DNA of 64,000 nt from Heloderma charlesbogerti (GCA_026122225.1 JANEZZ010000737.1:496001-560000); one strand, 5' to 3'; shown: positions 52,321-63,873, counted from the stretch's first letter. Numbers and translations: made by a program. Notes: generated from the sequence alone by a model not told the origin.

Positions 52321-54994
52321 ATGGATGAAGGCTCTTGCACCGCAATAGAGAGAACAGCTCTAATAGCACTCAATAATAGTCTTCACAAACATGTAGGAAG
52401 AAAGCAAGACCATGAAGCACATGGTCTTCGATGTCTATATACTAATGCCCAGAGTATGGGAAACAAACAGAACGAACTTGAACTCTTAATACAGGAGGGA
52501 AATTATGAATTGATAGGTGTAACTGAGACTTGGTGGGATGACTCTCATGACTGGAATACAGCAATTGAAGGATATAACTTGTTCAAAAAGAACAGGAGGA
52601 ACAGAAAGGGAGGTGGGGTTGCACTATATGTTAAAAATACATATCTTTGCACAGAAATACAGGAGGACGAGCTTGGTAGCCCCATCAAGAGCATCTGGGT
52701 TAAAATAAATGCAGCAAAGAATAAAAGGAACCTGGTGGTCAGAGTCTACTACCGGCCACCGAATCAAGGAGAAGACGAGGATGAAACTTTTGAAAAGCAA
52801 ATTGCCAATGTTTCAAGGAAGCATGATGTAGTAGTAATGGGGGACTTCAATTTCCCCAATATTTGTTGGGAGACAAATTCTGCAAAACATGGCCCCTCCA
52901 GGAAATTCCTGACTTGTGTTGCTGATAATGTCCTCCTACAGAAAGTAGAGGAAAGAACTATGGAATTGGCTATCCTTGACTTGACCCTAACCAACCAACA
53001 GAGATGACATAGTGGATAAAGTAGCAGTTACAGGAACTCTGGGGGAAAGCGATCATGTTACACTGGAGTTCTTGGTTTTAAGGGAAGCAAAAGCCAAGTG
53101 TAGGCAAATGTGTACCTTGGATTTTAGGAAAGCTGATTTTAATAAACTCAGAACAATGATCAGTAAGGTCTCATGGCAAGTGCCTCTAATGAGAAAAGGA
53201 GTCCAAGATGGGTGGGAGTTTTTAAAAAAGGAAATTCTCAAGGCACAATTACAAACAATTCCAACAAGAAAAAAACTGGAAGACAGCAGAAGAAGCCAAT
53301 GTGGCTTCACAAAAAGGTGAGAGAGGACCTGAAAACAAAAAAGCATACATATAGGAAGTGGAAGGAAGGCCAAGCAATAAAGGAAGAGTACAGGCAGGTA
53401 GCACAGAATTGCAGGGATAGCATCAGGAAGGCTAAAGCTGAGAACAAGCTGAAGTTAGCGAAGGATACTAAAAGCAACAAAAAGGCTTTCTTCAGATACA
53501 TGCGTAGTAAAAGACAGAGGAATGAAATGGTGGTTCAACTATTAAATAAGGATGGCAAAATGATAACAGATGACAAAGAAAAGGCAGAAGTGCTCAATTC
53601 CTACTTTGGCTCAGTCTTCTCCCAAAAGAGGGTCTATGACCCCCCTGGCAAAGGTGAAGTACAGGCTGAAGCGGCAGGATTGCAGCTTGAGATCGATAGG
53701 CATACAGTCAAGGAACACCTAATTACTTTGAATGAGTTCAAATCTCCAGGGCCAGATGAACTGCACCCTAGAGTAATAAAGGAACTGGCAGAAGAACTCT
53801 CAGAACCACTGTCTATCATCTTTGAGAAATCATGGAATACGGGTGACGTGCCAGATGACTGGAGGAGGGCTAATGTTATCCCTATCTTCAAAAAAGGGTA
53901 AAAAGGAGGAACCTGGAAACTACAGACCAGTCAGTCTGACATCAATCCCTGGGAAAATTCTGGAGCTGATGATAAAGCAATCCATCTGTAAGCATCTTGA
54001 AAACAATGCAGTGATTACTTGAAGCCAACATGGATTTGTCAAGAACAAATCCTACCAGACGAATCTGATCTCATTTTTTGTTTGAGTAACCTCCCTTGTG
54101 GACTGTGGGAATGCTGTGGACATAATATACCTCAACTTCAGCAAAGCTTTCGACAAAGTGCCCCATGATACCCTGATGAGCAAACTAGCTCAAAGTGGGC
54201 TAGATGAAACAACGATCAGGTGGATCCACAGTTGGCTACAGAATTGGACTCAAAGAGTGCTTATCAATGGGATCTTCTCAAACTGGGGAGAGGTAACGAG
54301 CGGGGTACCACAGGGCTCAGTCCTGGGCCCAGTGCTCTTCCACATTTTTATGAATGACTTGGAGGAGGAGGTGCAGGGAATGTTGATCAAATTTGCAGAT
54401 GACACAAAATTGGGCAGGATAGCTAATACTTTGGAAGGCAGAAACAAAATTCATGTGGCTGCAAAAAAGACAAATGCTCTTTTGGGCTGCATTAATAGAA
54501 GCATAGCTTCCAAATCCTGGGAAGTACTAGTTCCCCTCTACTCAGCCCTGGTTAGGCGTCATCTGGAGTACTGTGTCCAGTTCTGGGCACCGCACTTTAA
54601 GAAGGATGCAGACAAGCTGGAGAGGGTTCAGAGGAGGGCAACAAAGATGATCAGGGTACTGGAAACAAGGCCCTATGAAGAGAGATGGAAAGAACTGGGC
54701 ATGTTTGGCCTTGAGAAGAGAAGACTGAGGGGAGAGATGATAGCGCTCTTGAAGGACTTGAAAGGTTGTCATGGAGAAGAAGGCCAGGATCTCTTCTCCA
54801 TCATCTCAGAATACAGGACACGGAATAATGGGGTCAAGTTACAGGAAGCCAGATTCCAGCTGAACATCAGGAAAGACTTCCTGACTGTTAGAGCAATAGG
54901 ACAATGGAACCAACAACCTAGGGAGGTGGTGGGCTCTCCCACACTGGAGGCATTCAAGACGAGACTGGACAGCCATCTGTCAGGGATGCTCTGA
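52321..54994 (+). pseudogene. CR1 ORF2 (endonuclease and reverse transcriptase), broken
   Basis: The endonuclease is almost complete in 52321-53007: YTNAQSMGNK (residues 40-49), VTETWW (67-72), YYRPP (143-147), MGDFNFPNICW (173-183) and LDLTLTN, with GESDHVTLEF in the next frame. The reverse transcriptase follows: SPGPDELHPRVIKELAEEL, YRPVSLTSIPGKILE, YLNFSKAFDKVPHD, GVPQGSVLGPVLFHIF and FADDT. Frameshifts occur near 53005, 53280 and 53900, and stops near 54020 and 54085. After EGRNKI the sequence jumps to AAKKTNALLGCINRSI. By comparison with the copy at 12994 about 75 residues are missing without frame loss. The C-terminus ends DSHLSGML. Confidence 0.92.
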
Positions 54995-55079
54995 CTTTGA
55001 TTCCTCCATTGAGCAGCGGGTTGGACTCGATGGTCTTGTAGGCCCCTTCCAACCCTACTATTCTGTGATTCTATGATGT

Positions 55080-55400
55080 ATTAGGTGAAATGCTCACAAA
55101 AATGCATACAAATTTTCATGTGAACTCATAAAAATAAAAATTCTCAAAGTTCAGGATGGGACGAATTTAAGATTAGAAAAATTCCCAAAGTTTGTGACAA
55201 AATGAACTCAAGATTGGAAAAATGAGAAATGAGAGAAACACAAACTGACAGATTCCTTGATCCCTAATTATTGCTATGAAGCCCCAAAATGAAAAATGAC
55301 AAAAAAAACCCACACCCGATTCATTTATTTATATAAGGTTAGTCACGTGTCTGTGAGAAAAACCACTCAAAACTTCTAAAACTATCAAAGCCACTCAAAA
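55080..55400. other. No gene recognised
   Basis: A-rich sequence with phrases like AAATGCTCACAAAAATGCAT that resemble the degenerate repeat at 63230. Confidence 0.4.
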
Positions 55401-55650
55401 AGTATTCAACTAATACATTAAAATATTAAGAAAATAAAAACCAGCAATCATAGAGGCATTTCCAGTTAATGCCAGTCCAGAACTCATGCCTGGCTGGAGG
55501 GAATCCTTCAAAATAAAGTTACTGGAGGAATGGAAACTATAGAGGAAAGTTACTGCATAGATTGCAGGCATGGTATTCCAGAGTGTGAGCCCAATAAAGG
55601 AAACGCCTTCCCCCTTGTCTAACTTACATGACAACAATATGCAATGGATG
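55400..55650 (-). repeat. Possible decayed LINE 3' fragment
   Basis: AATAAAAACCAGCAATCAT and GGCATGGTATTCCAGAGTGT read on the minus strand as a LTLWNTMPAIYA-like end, similar in layout to the L2 C-terminus. Weak. Confidence 0.35.
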
Positions 55651-55689
55651 TTTGTGCTAAGGAAAAACTTTCTACCTTTCCATTAAAAG

Positions 55690-55912
55690 TGCAATCTTAT
55701 ACATGTCTACTCAAATACCTCACTGAGCTCAGTCGTACTCAGGTAAGTGAGTATAAGACTCGGCTGGGGACCTGATGATGTCAGAAGGCGGGGCTTCATT
55801 TCTGACATTATGGGCAGGGCCCCACCTCCCTGACATCATCCAGCCTGGGGGGCAGTGACTACGAAGGGCACCCAGCTCTGGAACCGATATGGTTCCCCAC
55901 CCCTGACATAGA
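55690..55912. mobile_element. MITE fragments: short foldback and hAT-like right part
   Basis: AAAGTGCAATCTTATACATG with GTAAGTGAGTATAAGA is the 95-bp family. ATATGGTTCCCCACCCCTGAC near 55890 is the right end of the GGTTCCCCAC family seen at 42997. Confidence 0.5.
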
Positions 55913-58230
55913 TCAATCTGTTACTGTTCTACTAAAACTGCATAATAAGCAGAACTGAAAGTAATAAAATGGTTTCTGGAGGGGCAAGGGGCAGAGGTGG
56001 GGCATGAGCCACTCCTTAAGTACTTTGAAGTCCCACTAAGGTCAACGGGAGACAGAAACACATGCTTAAAAACATATACATTTGGCTGTGTTGTACCTAC
56101 AGTGCCAAACACACACACACCCTTGAATCCATGTAATTAACACCGTGTGTTTCCAAAAGTGGGGCACCTGTATTGTTGCAAGATAATGGACTGGATCCAG
56201 AGAAGCCAGTAGCCCTGTTTGCATGTTAATTAACCCACTTACTTCCACATGCGAGCAGGGAGCGGGGTTGCACCATGAGGCTCTGCCCCATGGCATTCAC
56301 ACATACAACATGAATGTCAAGGGAGAGGCATAGGCACATACAGCTGTATATACCTAGGCCTCCTTCAGACCAGTGCCAGCATCAAGGGTAGCCATGGTTA
56401 GGCACCTTCTGAGGGCCCACAGAAGGGCTCAGCAGGGGCCCACTGACAAGAGCCCCTCAAGTTGTTCCTTCTCAGCATTGCGACCTCATGAGGTACTGCT
56501 CGGGGGGGGGGTGTCTTGTGGCACAACAGCAGAGAGAGAAACTGCTGGTGGAAGGGGCGAGGTTGAAATGCCCCCACATGGGAGCACTTCTCCAGATCTA
56601 AGTCCATGTTGCTTCTGGCTTGTGAAATGAACCTCAGACTCAATTTTCCTTCTCAAATGGCTGAAATGGATTGGTAGTATTTCCATCAGACAGATTACGA
56701 AGGAACCAGTCAAAGTCTGCAGAATGATCCACATATATATTGAGAAATATGTCAAGATCTGAAAAGGCTGCTACTGTCTGAAATATCAGCATCCTGTTTC
56801 CTTGGGAGACAGCTCCCCCCTCCCTCATTTATCTAAATTATCTTGGTAATATGACAGAGTGATTGCTCACTAATGGTCAGTAACAGTTTTCTTTGTCATT
56901 TTCCTAGTCATTACCTCCTCTGAATGAACTCCGGAATAAGCTTCTGAGACATCGTGACTGGAATATCAACCAGGTCTTTTTTTACATGCGAGACAATTTC
57001 GATTAAACCGCTGTACCTAAATATCAGACTTTTTTGCCATTCTCATTTATGAAAAATAATACTCTTCCATTACAGAGCCTGATGAATGCAAAGATATTTT
57101 ACCCTTAAAACAGATGAGAAGCAATATTTATTCTTCGCAGCTGTCTCCTGTTTCCCTGCGAACATACGACACACAGCAGCTCTGCGTGCCACAGTCTTGT
57201 CGGGAAAGATGCCGCTGTGGCCAGTATTTACTAGGGTTTGTGGTCTAGACAGCTGCAATTTTTTCTTTGTTTGATTTGGATGTTGAAATTCATTTGCCCT
57301 TTTTGGGGGCTATGGAAAATCACTGATTACAAAGGCAGGCTGAATCTAATTTTCCCTACTGAGTGTTTGTAAAGCCCTTGGCTAAAACCCAGCATATGGG
57401 CAGCCACCGCCTTCTCAGAGGCTTGTAAATTTCCAGGCCTTCAGGTCTGGCCCATATTTTTAAAGTTTGGTTCCCACATCATGATGTTAAGACATGGGAG
57501 AGCACTTTAAAACACACACAACCCCGCACTATATTTCATATCAAAATAATAATAAACAAGGCAGTTAAGAAGATCCCAAGGGCAGCTTTGGTGTGTGTGT
57601 GTTTTAATTCATAGTGCTCAGCCACACACCCACAGACAAAGGGTGTCCAACATGCATACCACCACATCACTTATTCCCAGTACACAATTATGCTGGCTGT
57701 CAAATTGACCTTACGGGTGATTCTCATGAGGTCAGACAATATCTGTAACACTTCCATGCATCTGAGGGAGACTGTAGTCCACAAAAGTCTATGCCATAAT
57801 ACATTTGTTAGTTTTTAAGATGCCACAAGGCCCTGAGTTGTTTTCTCCTGCAACAGACTAACAGGGCCACACCTCTGCACATGGTAAAATTAATTATTCT
57901 GATTTCTGTTAAGTTCAGTTTTATTGTTTATAACTGTAGGTCATCAAAATATAACAAATAAAAATAACCAATATATTACCAAAGTAAAAATGGACAAATT
58001 AGACATAGGTCAAAGAAAACAATTAATAATACAGAAGTGACAAACTAAGGGTGCAGTCCTACACATGTTTAGACAAAACTACAAACATCTTTGGCACAAC
58101 CTTTCATGCCTGTCTTATTAAAACTGCCATGAATATTCCCTTAGCTAATGCCATTAGGAAAGTAGCAACCCTTCTCAAAATCTTTATATAAAGCCAAATT
58201 TTCCTCTAATATCTTGCATCAAAAGATCAA
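55913..58230. other. No gene; candidate conserved noncoding stretch at 56880-57330
   Basis: Small frames (85-89 aa) have no domains. The 56880-57330 stretch, with CTGAATGAACTCCGGAATAA and GAGAAGCAATATTTATTC, is free of repeats. There is (CA)n at 56107-56119 and (GT)n at 57591-57603. Confidence 0.4.
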
Positions 58231-58234
58231 TTAA

Positions 58235-58645
58235 GGGAGCAATCCTATGGCTGCTAGACAGCAGCTAGACAGCCATAAAGTATCTTGTTTTCCAGGAACT
58301 GACCTCCCCCCACTTCCGCGCTGCCTCAGAGGCAGCGTGGAACAGCCCCTTCCTCCGGGCTCGCAAGAGGAGCACGGAGCGACCGAAAAGGGGCATGTCT
58401 GGGGGCATTACGGGGCAGGGTGGGCGGAAATGCCTGTACGACACATCCAATGTGTCATCCAGCAGCCTCCTCCCCTAATCCGCCCGCCTGCGGCCAGGCA
58501 GCCACAATTGACTGTGTAGCTGAAAATGCAGGGCAGGAGAAGCGCAGAGGGAATGATCCTCTCCATGCTTCTCCTGCTCTGCATTGGATAGGTGGTCGCC
58601 TCCAAGTTCAGAGGCAGCTGCCTATCCGGATAGGATTGCAACCTA
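58235..58645. mobile_element. Harbinger-like MITE, large form, with TAA target sites
   Basis: GGGAGCAATCCTATGGCTGC and CGGATAGGATTGCAACC are inverted ends, with TAA immediately outside both. The interior includes CAGGAACTGACCTCC and GACACATCCAATGTGTCATC. It pairs with 4098-4554. Confidence 0.7.
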
Positions 58646-58724
58646 AACAAATGATGAGGAAGATCCTCAATGTCATCTGATCCAAAATGGCAAAAGCATA
58701 AATAGTAAGGTATCTTAAGGTGCG

Positions 58725-59038
58725 CTATGCATGGTTAGACAGAAAAAAGGCTTACTTCTCCCAGCATGCCCCAGCCAGCATAGGATTGTGCCTTGAGACT
58801 ACAATCCTATATACACTTAACTGGAAGTAACCCCCACTGAACTCAGTGGGCCTTACTTTTGAGTAGACATGTAAAGGATTGCACTTTAAGGAAATCCTAG
58901 GATGCAATCCTTCGCATGTTTAGACAGAAAAAAGTCCTACAGCTCCCAGCATTCCCCAACCAGCCATGCTGGCTGGGGAATGCTGGGAATTGTAGGACTT
59001 TTTTTCTCTGTCTGAACATACATAGGACTGTGTCCTTA
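58725..59038. mobile_element. Three adjoining Harbinger-like MITEs
   Basis: 58725-58800 is a shortened ATTCCCCAGCC-type copy. 58795-58885 is a 95-bp copy (CTACAATCCTATATACAC, AGGATTGCACTTTAAG). 58893-59038 is a full foldback with AGCTCCCAGCATTCCCCAAC paired to CTGGGGAATGCTGGGAATTG. Confidence 0.7.
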
Positions 59039-59480
59039 GCTAGTCTACCATCAAGGATGGTAGAGAGCATTAACTGAAACTTGGTATACTGATTTCAGGT
59101 ACATCCCTGCAATAATGTAAAGCTGTAGCCTGTACCCAATGTTATTTCTCTATGGAGAACTGGAGTGAATATTGAGGTGGGTATTTTTTGCAGGATGATG
59201 TGAAGTTTGAGTCTTAGGATGATTTATGCCAGGAGGGGTTCCAAACATTACAGCCAGGGTAGTCAAGACATACAAGTGGAAATGCCAGTTTTAGGAGCAG
59301 CATATGGCACTTATAAGCCGGGCTCTGACTCCGTCACTGGACAGTTGAGAATTTGATTGCAGACAATTGTTACTGCTTTATCAACTTGGGGAAAAATACA
59401 TATTAAATTTGTCCTTTCTATTTGCTCCTGGTAAGCACAACTGCAATTTACAATAGCTTAAAAAATGAGGAACAGCATTT
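59039..59480. other. No feature recognised
   Basis: Apparently single-copy sequence. Confidence 0.4.
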
Positions 59481-59491
59481 CCATAATCCAG

Positions 59492-59790
59492 GAAAGGAAA
59501 GGTTCCTCCTGTGCAAGCACCGAGTCATTGCTGACTCCTAGAGGGACGCCGCTTTTGCTGGCGTTTTCATGGAAGACTGTAGCGGGGTGGTTTGCCATTG
59601 CCTTCCCTAGTCGTGACTACCTTTCCCCCAGCAAGCTGGGTACTCATTTTACCGACCTTGGAAGAATGGAAGGCTGAGTCAACCTGAGCCGGCTACCTGA
59701 GACCTGGCTTCTGCTGGGATCGAACTCAGGTCATGGGGAGAGTTTCGGTTGCAATACTGCCACCTACCACTCTGCGCCACACGAGGCTCT
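59492..59790 (-). mobile_element. tRNA-derived SINE (second family) with perfect target duplication
   Basis: On the minus strand it begins AGAGCCTCGTGTGGCGCAGA (A box TGGCGCAGAGTGG) and continues GAGTTCGATCCCAG (B box). The body has GTAGCCGGCTCAGGTTGACT and GGTCGGTAAAATGAGTACCC, and the end is GGAACCTTTCCTTTCC. The 11-bp CCATAATCCAG flanks it at 59481-59491 and 59791-59801 exactly. It belongs to a squamate SINE lineage distinct from the (AAAT)n-tailed one; the family name is uncertain. Its tail does not match BovB by eye. Confidence 0.92.
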
Positions 59791-59801
59791 CCATAATCCA
59801 G

Positions 59802-59931
59802 CGCAGGCAGTAATAGTTCAAATATTTGCTCATCTGAAAATAAAGGAACTGACACACGCACTACCACATTCTAACAGGGTAGGGGAATTTTAAAGTGACC
59901 CCTGGCTAAGAAGCATGAATGATAAGCCTGT
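59802..59931. other. No feature recognised
   Basis: Short single-copy spacer between SINE and BovB. Confidence 0.4.
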
Positions 59932-59952
59932 TGTTGTTGTTTATTCGGTCAG

Positions 59953-60497
59953 TCACTTCCGACTCTTCGTGACTTCATGGACCAGCCCACGCCAGAGCTT
60001 CCTGTTGGCCGTCGCCACCCCCAGCTCCCCCAAGGTCGAGTCCGTCACCTCCAGAATATCATCCATCCATCTTGCCCTTGGTCGGCCCCTCTTCCTTTTG
60101 CCTTCCACTTTCCCTAGCATCAGCATCTTCTCCAGGGTATCCTGTCTTCTCATTATGTGGCCAAAGTACTTCAGTTTTGCCTTTAATATCCTTCCCTCAA
60201 GTAAGCAGTCTGGCTTTATTTCCTGGAGTATGGACTGGTTTGATCTTCTTGCAGTCCAAGGCACTCTCTTCTAAAGTCAAAGGCTTTAGAATAATCAATA
60301 AAACAGAAATAGATGTTTTTCTGAAACTCCCTGGCTTTCTCCATTATCCAGCGGATATTGGCAATTTGGTCTCTAGTTCCTCTGCCTTTTCTAAACCCAG
60401 CTTGTACATCTGGCAATTCTCTTTCCATGAATTGCTGGAGTCTACCTTGCAAGATCTTGAGCATTACCTTACTGGCATGTGAAATAAGTGCCACTGT
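59953..60497 (-). pseudogene. BovB ORF2 remainder, catalytic core deleted
   Basis: After the stop the frame continues TVALISHASKVMLKILQGRL, DVQAGFRKGRGTRDQIANI and FIDYSKAFDF (RT motif A). It then jumps near 60280 to VPWTARRSNQSILQEI in a different frame and ends VEGKRKRGRPRARWMDDI. The missing part would contain the YADD active-site box and most of the palm and thumb, roughly 250 residues by family comparison. Confidence 0.9.
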
Positions 60498-62021
60498 TCA
60501 ATAGTTTGAACATTCTTTGGTGCTTCCCTTTTTTGGTATGGGGATATAAGTTGATCTTTTCCAATCTGTTGGCCATTCTTGTGTTTTCCAAATTTGCTGG
60601 CATATGGCATGCATCACCTTGACAGCATCATCTTGCAAGATTTTAAACAGTTCAGCTGGGATACCATCATCTCCTGCTGCCTTGTTATTAGCAATGCTTC
60701 TTAAGGCCCATTCCACCTCACTCTTCAGGATGTCTGGCTCTAGCTCACTGACCACACCGTCAAATCTCTCCCCGATATTATTATCCTTCCTATATAGATC
60801 TTCCATATATTCTTGCCACCTTTTCTTGATCTCTTCTGCTTCTGTTAGGTCCTTGCCATCTTTGTTTTTGATCATACCCATTTTTGCCCGGAATTTACCT
60901 CCGATGTTTCTAATTTTCTGGAAGAGGTCTCTTGTCCTTCCTATTCTGTTATCTTCTTCCGCTTCCGCGCATTGCTTGTTTAAAAATAATGCCTTATCTC
61001 TTCTGGCTAACCTCTGGAATTTTGCATTGAATTGGGCATATCTCCCCCGATCACTGTTGCCTTTTGCTTTCCTTCTTTCTTGGGCTGCTTCCAGTGTCTC
61101 AGCAGACAGCCATCTTGCCTTCTTGGTTTTCTTTCTCTTTGGGACGTTTTTTGTTGCCGCCTCCTGAACAATGTTGCGAACTTCTGTCCATAGTTCTTCT
61201 GGGACCCTATCTACTAAATCGAATCCCTTAAATCTATTCTTCACCTCCACTGCATATTCATGAGGAATATTCGTGAGCTCATATCTAACTGATCTGTGGA
61301 TCTTCCCTATTCTCTTTAGTCTGATTCTAAATTGTGCAATAACAAGTTCGTGATCTGAACTACAATCAGCTTCAGATCTTGTTTTTACCAACTGCATAGA
61401 TGTCTGCCATCTTTGGCTACAAAGGATGTAGTCAATCTGATTTCGGTGTCGACCATCTGCTGAAGTCCATGTATAAAGTCGTCTCTTAGGTTGTTGGAAG
61501 AGAATGTTTGTTATGCACAGTGAGTTGTCTTGGCAAAATTCTATCAGCCTATGTCCTGCTTCATTTTGTTCTCCCAGACCATGCTTGCCTGTAATTCCAA
61601 GTGTCGTTTGACTACCCACCTTAGCATTCCAGTCTCCTGTAATGAAAATAACATCTTCTTTTGGCGTACTATCCAGTAGGTGCTGCAGATCCTCATAGAA
61701 CTGATCTACTTCTGCTTCTTCAGCATCTGTGGTTTGGGCGTATATTTGGATCACTGTGATGTTAAATGGCTTACCCTGAATTCGAATTGAGATCATTCTG
61801 TCATTTTTGGGATTGTATCCAAGCACTGCTTTAGCCACTTTATTATTAATTATGAAGGCTACTCCATTTCTTCTGTGGTCCTCTTGTCCACAGTAGTAGA
61901 TCTGGTGGTCATTTGATGTGAAGTGGCCCATTCCAGTCCATTTCAGTTCACTGACACACAAAATGTCTATATTTAATCTTGACATCTCCCCAGTAACCAC
62001 ATCCAATTTGCCCTGGCTCAT
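60498..62021 (-). pseudogene. BovB ORF2, endonuclease and N-terminal reverse transcriptase
   Basis: A 507-codon open frame starts MSQGKLDVVTGEM. The annotated Met follows a longer frame typical of BovB (GTWNVRS precedes it by family knowledge). Endonuclease motifs are present: SELKWTG (24-30), ITGDWNAKVG (127-136), RNQIDYIL (193-200) and SDHELVIA (222-229). Basic residues follow (KRKKTKKARWLS). The start of the reverse transcriptase is AGDDGIPAELFK and TYIPIPKKGSTKECSNY. A TGA at 60500-60498 (probably from CGA by CpG decay) ends the frame; it continues in the same frame beyond. A truncated endonuclease-bearing protein is conceivable but not a complete enzyme. Confidence 0.93.
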
Positions 62022-62445
62022 AGATCTTACATTCCAGGTTCCTATGGTGTGTTAATCTTTAGAACATCGGATTCGTCGTTCACCACCAGCACCATCGGCT
62101 GCTAGCCATCCCTTCGGCTTTGAGCTAGCTGCGTCATCACATCTGGGGCTAGCTGAACTTATCCTCTGTTCCTCCCCAGTAGCATTTTGACCATCTTCCG
62201 ACCTGGGAGTCCCATCTTCTGATGGTATACCGATTACCGACATATCTCTGGTTGTACTGATCCATTTAGTTTTCATGGCAAGAATACTGGGGTGGGTTGC
62301 TGTTTCCTTCCCCAGGGATTGTATTTAGTCTGACCTCTCTGCCGTGACCTTCCCGTCTTGGGTGCCCCTTCACGGTTTAGCTCATGACGTCATTGAAGTG
62401 CTCAAGCTCCAGCACCACAACAAGGTAACGAAGGCACTCTCTGTA

Positions 62446-62894
62446 TTAACACTACACCAGGGGTCCTAGTCTATTACATACTTAGCTTCATGATTACTCC
62501 CACTCTGAAACCATGGACCTCAGGTTTAATATCATGGGACCCCCTTTGTCATGCTTGGAGAGAGGGAGATTCACTCCTCCACTAGAAGTGCAATTGAGCC
62601 CAGAAAAGAAGCAACTTGGCATAAAAGCATAGTTATGCAAACGTTTCAGTTCATCATTGCCTGTCACTTCTGTTCAGAGTCAAACGTCTTATTTAAAAGT
62701 GTGAAGGGGAATGGCAGTGCAAGCCCCTTCAGTTAACATCAACAGTATATCGGACCTTTGTTTCCCGGCTTTGGGGCAATTCCCCCCCCCTTCTAAAAGG
62801 TTGAAATGCCTCTCCTAAGTCTTAGTTACTGGCAGCCAATGCCTTTCCTGGTGTTCTGCTGCCAAGAGACAGCTAGGAGGAGAGTAGCCATAAG
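62446..62894. other. No feature recognised
   Basis: Apparently single-copy sequence. Confidence 0.4.
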
Positions 62895-62895
62895 A

Positions 62896-63147
62896 GAGCC
62901 AGTGTGGTATAGCAGATAAAGTGTCAGACTGGAAATTGGGAGATCCGGGTTCTAGTCCCCACTTGGCCATGGAAGCTCACTGGGTGATTTTGGGCCAGTC
63001 ATAGACTCTCAGCTCAGCCCAGCCCACCTCACAGGGTTATTGTTGTGAGGATAAAATGGAGAGGAGGAAGGCAATGTAAGCCGCCTTGGGTTCCTTGCAA
63101 GAGGAAACAGGCAGGATATAAATGAAATAAATAAATAAATAAATAAA
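62896..63147 (+). mobile_element. tRNA-derived SINE, near full length
   Basis: GAGCCAGTGTGGTATAGCAG (A box), CCGGGTTCTAGTCCCC (B box), CACTGGGTGATTTTGGGCC, GTAAGCCGCCTTGGGTTCC and an (AAAT)n tail at 63125-63147. It is the same family as 22149 and 28262. Confidence 0.9.
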
Positions 63148-63173
63148 GGGAGGGAGGGAGGGAGGGAGGGAGT
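63148..63173 (+). repeat. (GGGA)n microsatellite
   Basis: Six AGGG units directly after the SINE tail. Confidence 0.95.
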
Positions 63174-63229
63174 GGGGGACACATCATTCGATTTCTGGTC
63201 CATGTCGATTTTATATATATTCAGTCATA

Positions 63230-63500
63230 AGTCCATTCCATCTAATTTCTGCACGATTCTGCAATACACATTTTTACACATTTTTGTATGAAAATGTACA
63301 TCTGTTTTCAAACAGAATTTCCTAACATGCACATGATTCCCTCCCAATATACACCCTTTTGTTAGCAACTTTCCTGAATATATGCATCTTTGTATACGAC
63401 TTTCCCTAATATACACATTTTTCTATGCAATTTTTGAGCTGAAAACAGCATAGCAAAATTCTGAGAAGTGTGCATTCTGAAGACTGTGTTCTAATCCACA
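63230..63500. repeat. Degenerate AATATACACATTTTT-type repeat
   Basis: ATACACATTTTTACACATTT, CCCAATATACACCCTTTTG, CTGAATATATGCATCTTTG, ACTTTCCCTAATATACACAT: about five imperfect units with a spacing near 30-35 bp. Related phrases are near 28545 and 55085. Confidence 0.5.
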
Positions 63501-63873
63501 TATTAGTTCAGGTCAGGAAGACAAATTAAGTTGATTTGCATAAAAGTGAGGAGTGAATTAAATTCTCCCCCATCCACAATCACCACAGAGAGAGGATAGG
63601 CCAAGGAATTTACAGGAGGGACCCTATAATTACAATTGTACATGTCACATTGCACATGCAATTCTCTAGAAAACGTAACATTTAATTTATTGTGGAGGAA
63701 GCCAGCTATAACACTGAGCATTGTTCTGCCCTTGAGCTCTTCCAGTTCCTGCAGTCCAGTAGCACATTTACATGGTCAGCTATCCAAAGATGGAAGAGGA
63801 GGGGGCAGGATGAATAGGTGCTCTCTTCTTCTCCCAAACCACTGCATTGAAAGAAGGGGAAAAACTCCCTCCT
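63501..63873. other. No feature recognised
   Basis: Apparently single-copy sequence with a 72 aa minus frame of no known kind. Confidence 0.4.

Larger units (their letters stand above)
50140..55076 (+). mobile_element. CR1 LINE, nearly full length
   Basis: Parts in order: a 5' untranslated region with two copies of a promoter-like unit, ORF1 (zinc-finger and esterase), ORF2 (endonuclease and reverse transcriptase), and the 3' end with GGGTTGGACTCGATGG and ATTCTGTGATTCTATG octamers. CR1 elements insert without clear target duplications, so the 5' limit is approximate. A hAT-like element sits in ORF1. Stops, frameshifts and an internal deletion make it inactive. Confidence 0.92.
59932..62445 (-). 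mobile_element. BovB (RTE) LINE, 5' region and ends present, internal deletion
   Basis: The 3' end is at the left ((CAA)n, then GACTGACCGAATAAACAAC on the minus strand). The 5' part reaches about 62445, with sequence upstream of the ORF (minus CCCAGGTCGGAAGATGGTC). About 2.5 kb remain, shorter than the 3 kb or more of full elements, because the centre is deleted. BovB retrotransposes by target-primed reverse transcription. Confidence 0.92.

Noticed and set aside
60604..61167. 187 aa plus-strand frame
   Set aside because: It is the antisense shadow of the BovB ORF2 on the minus strand.
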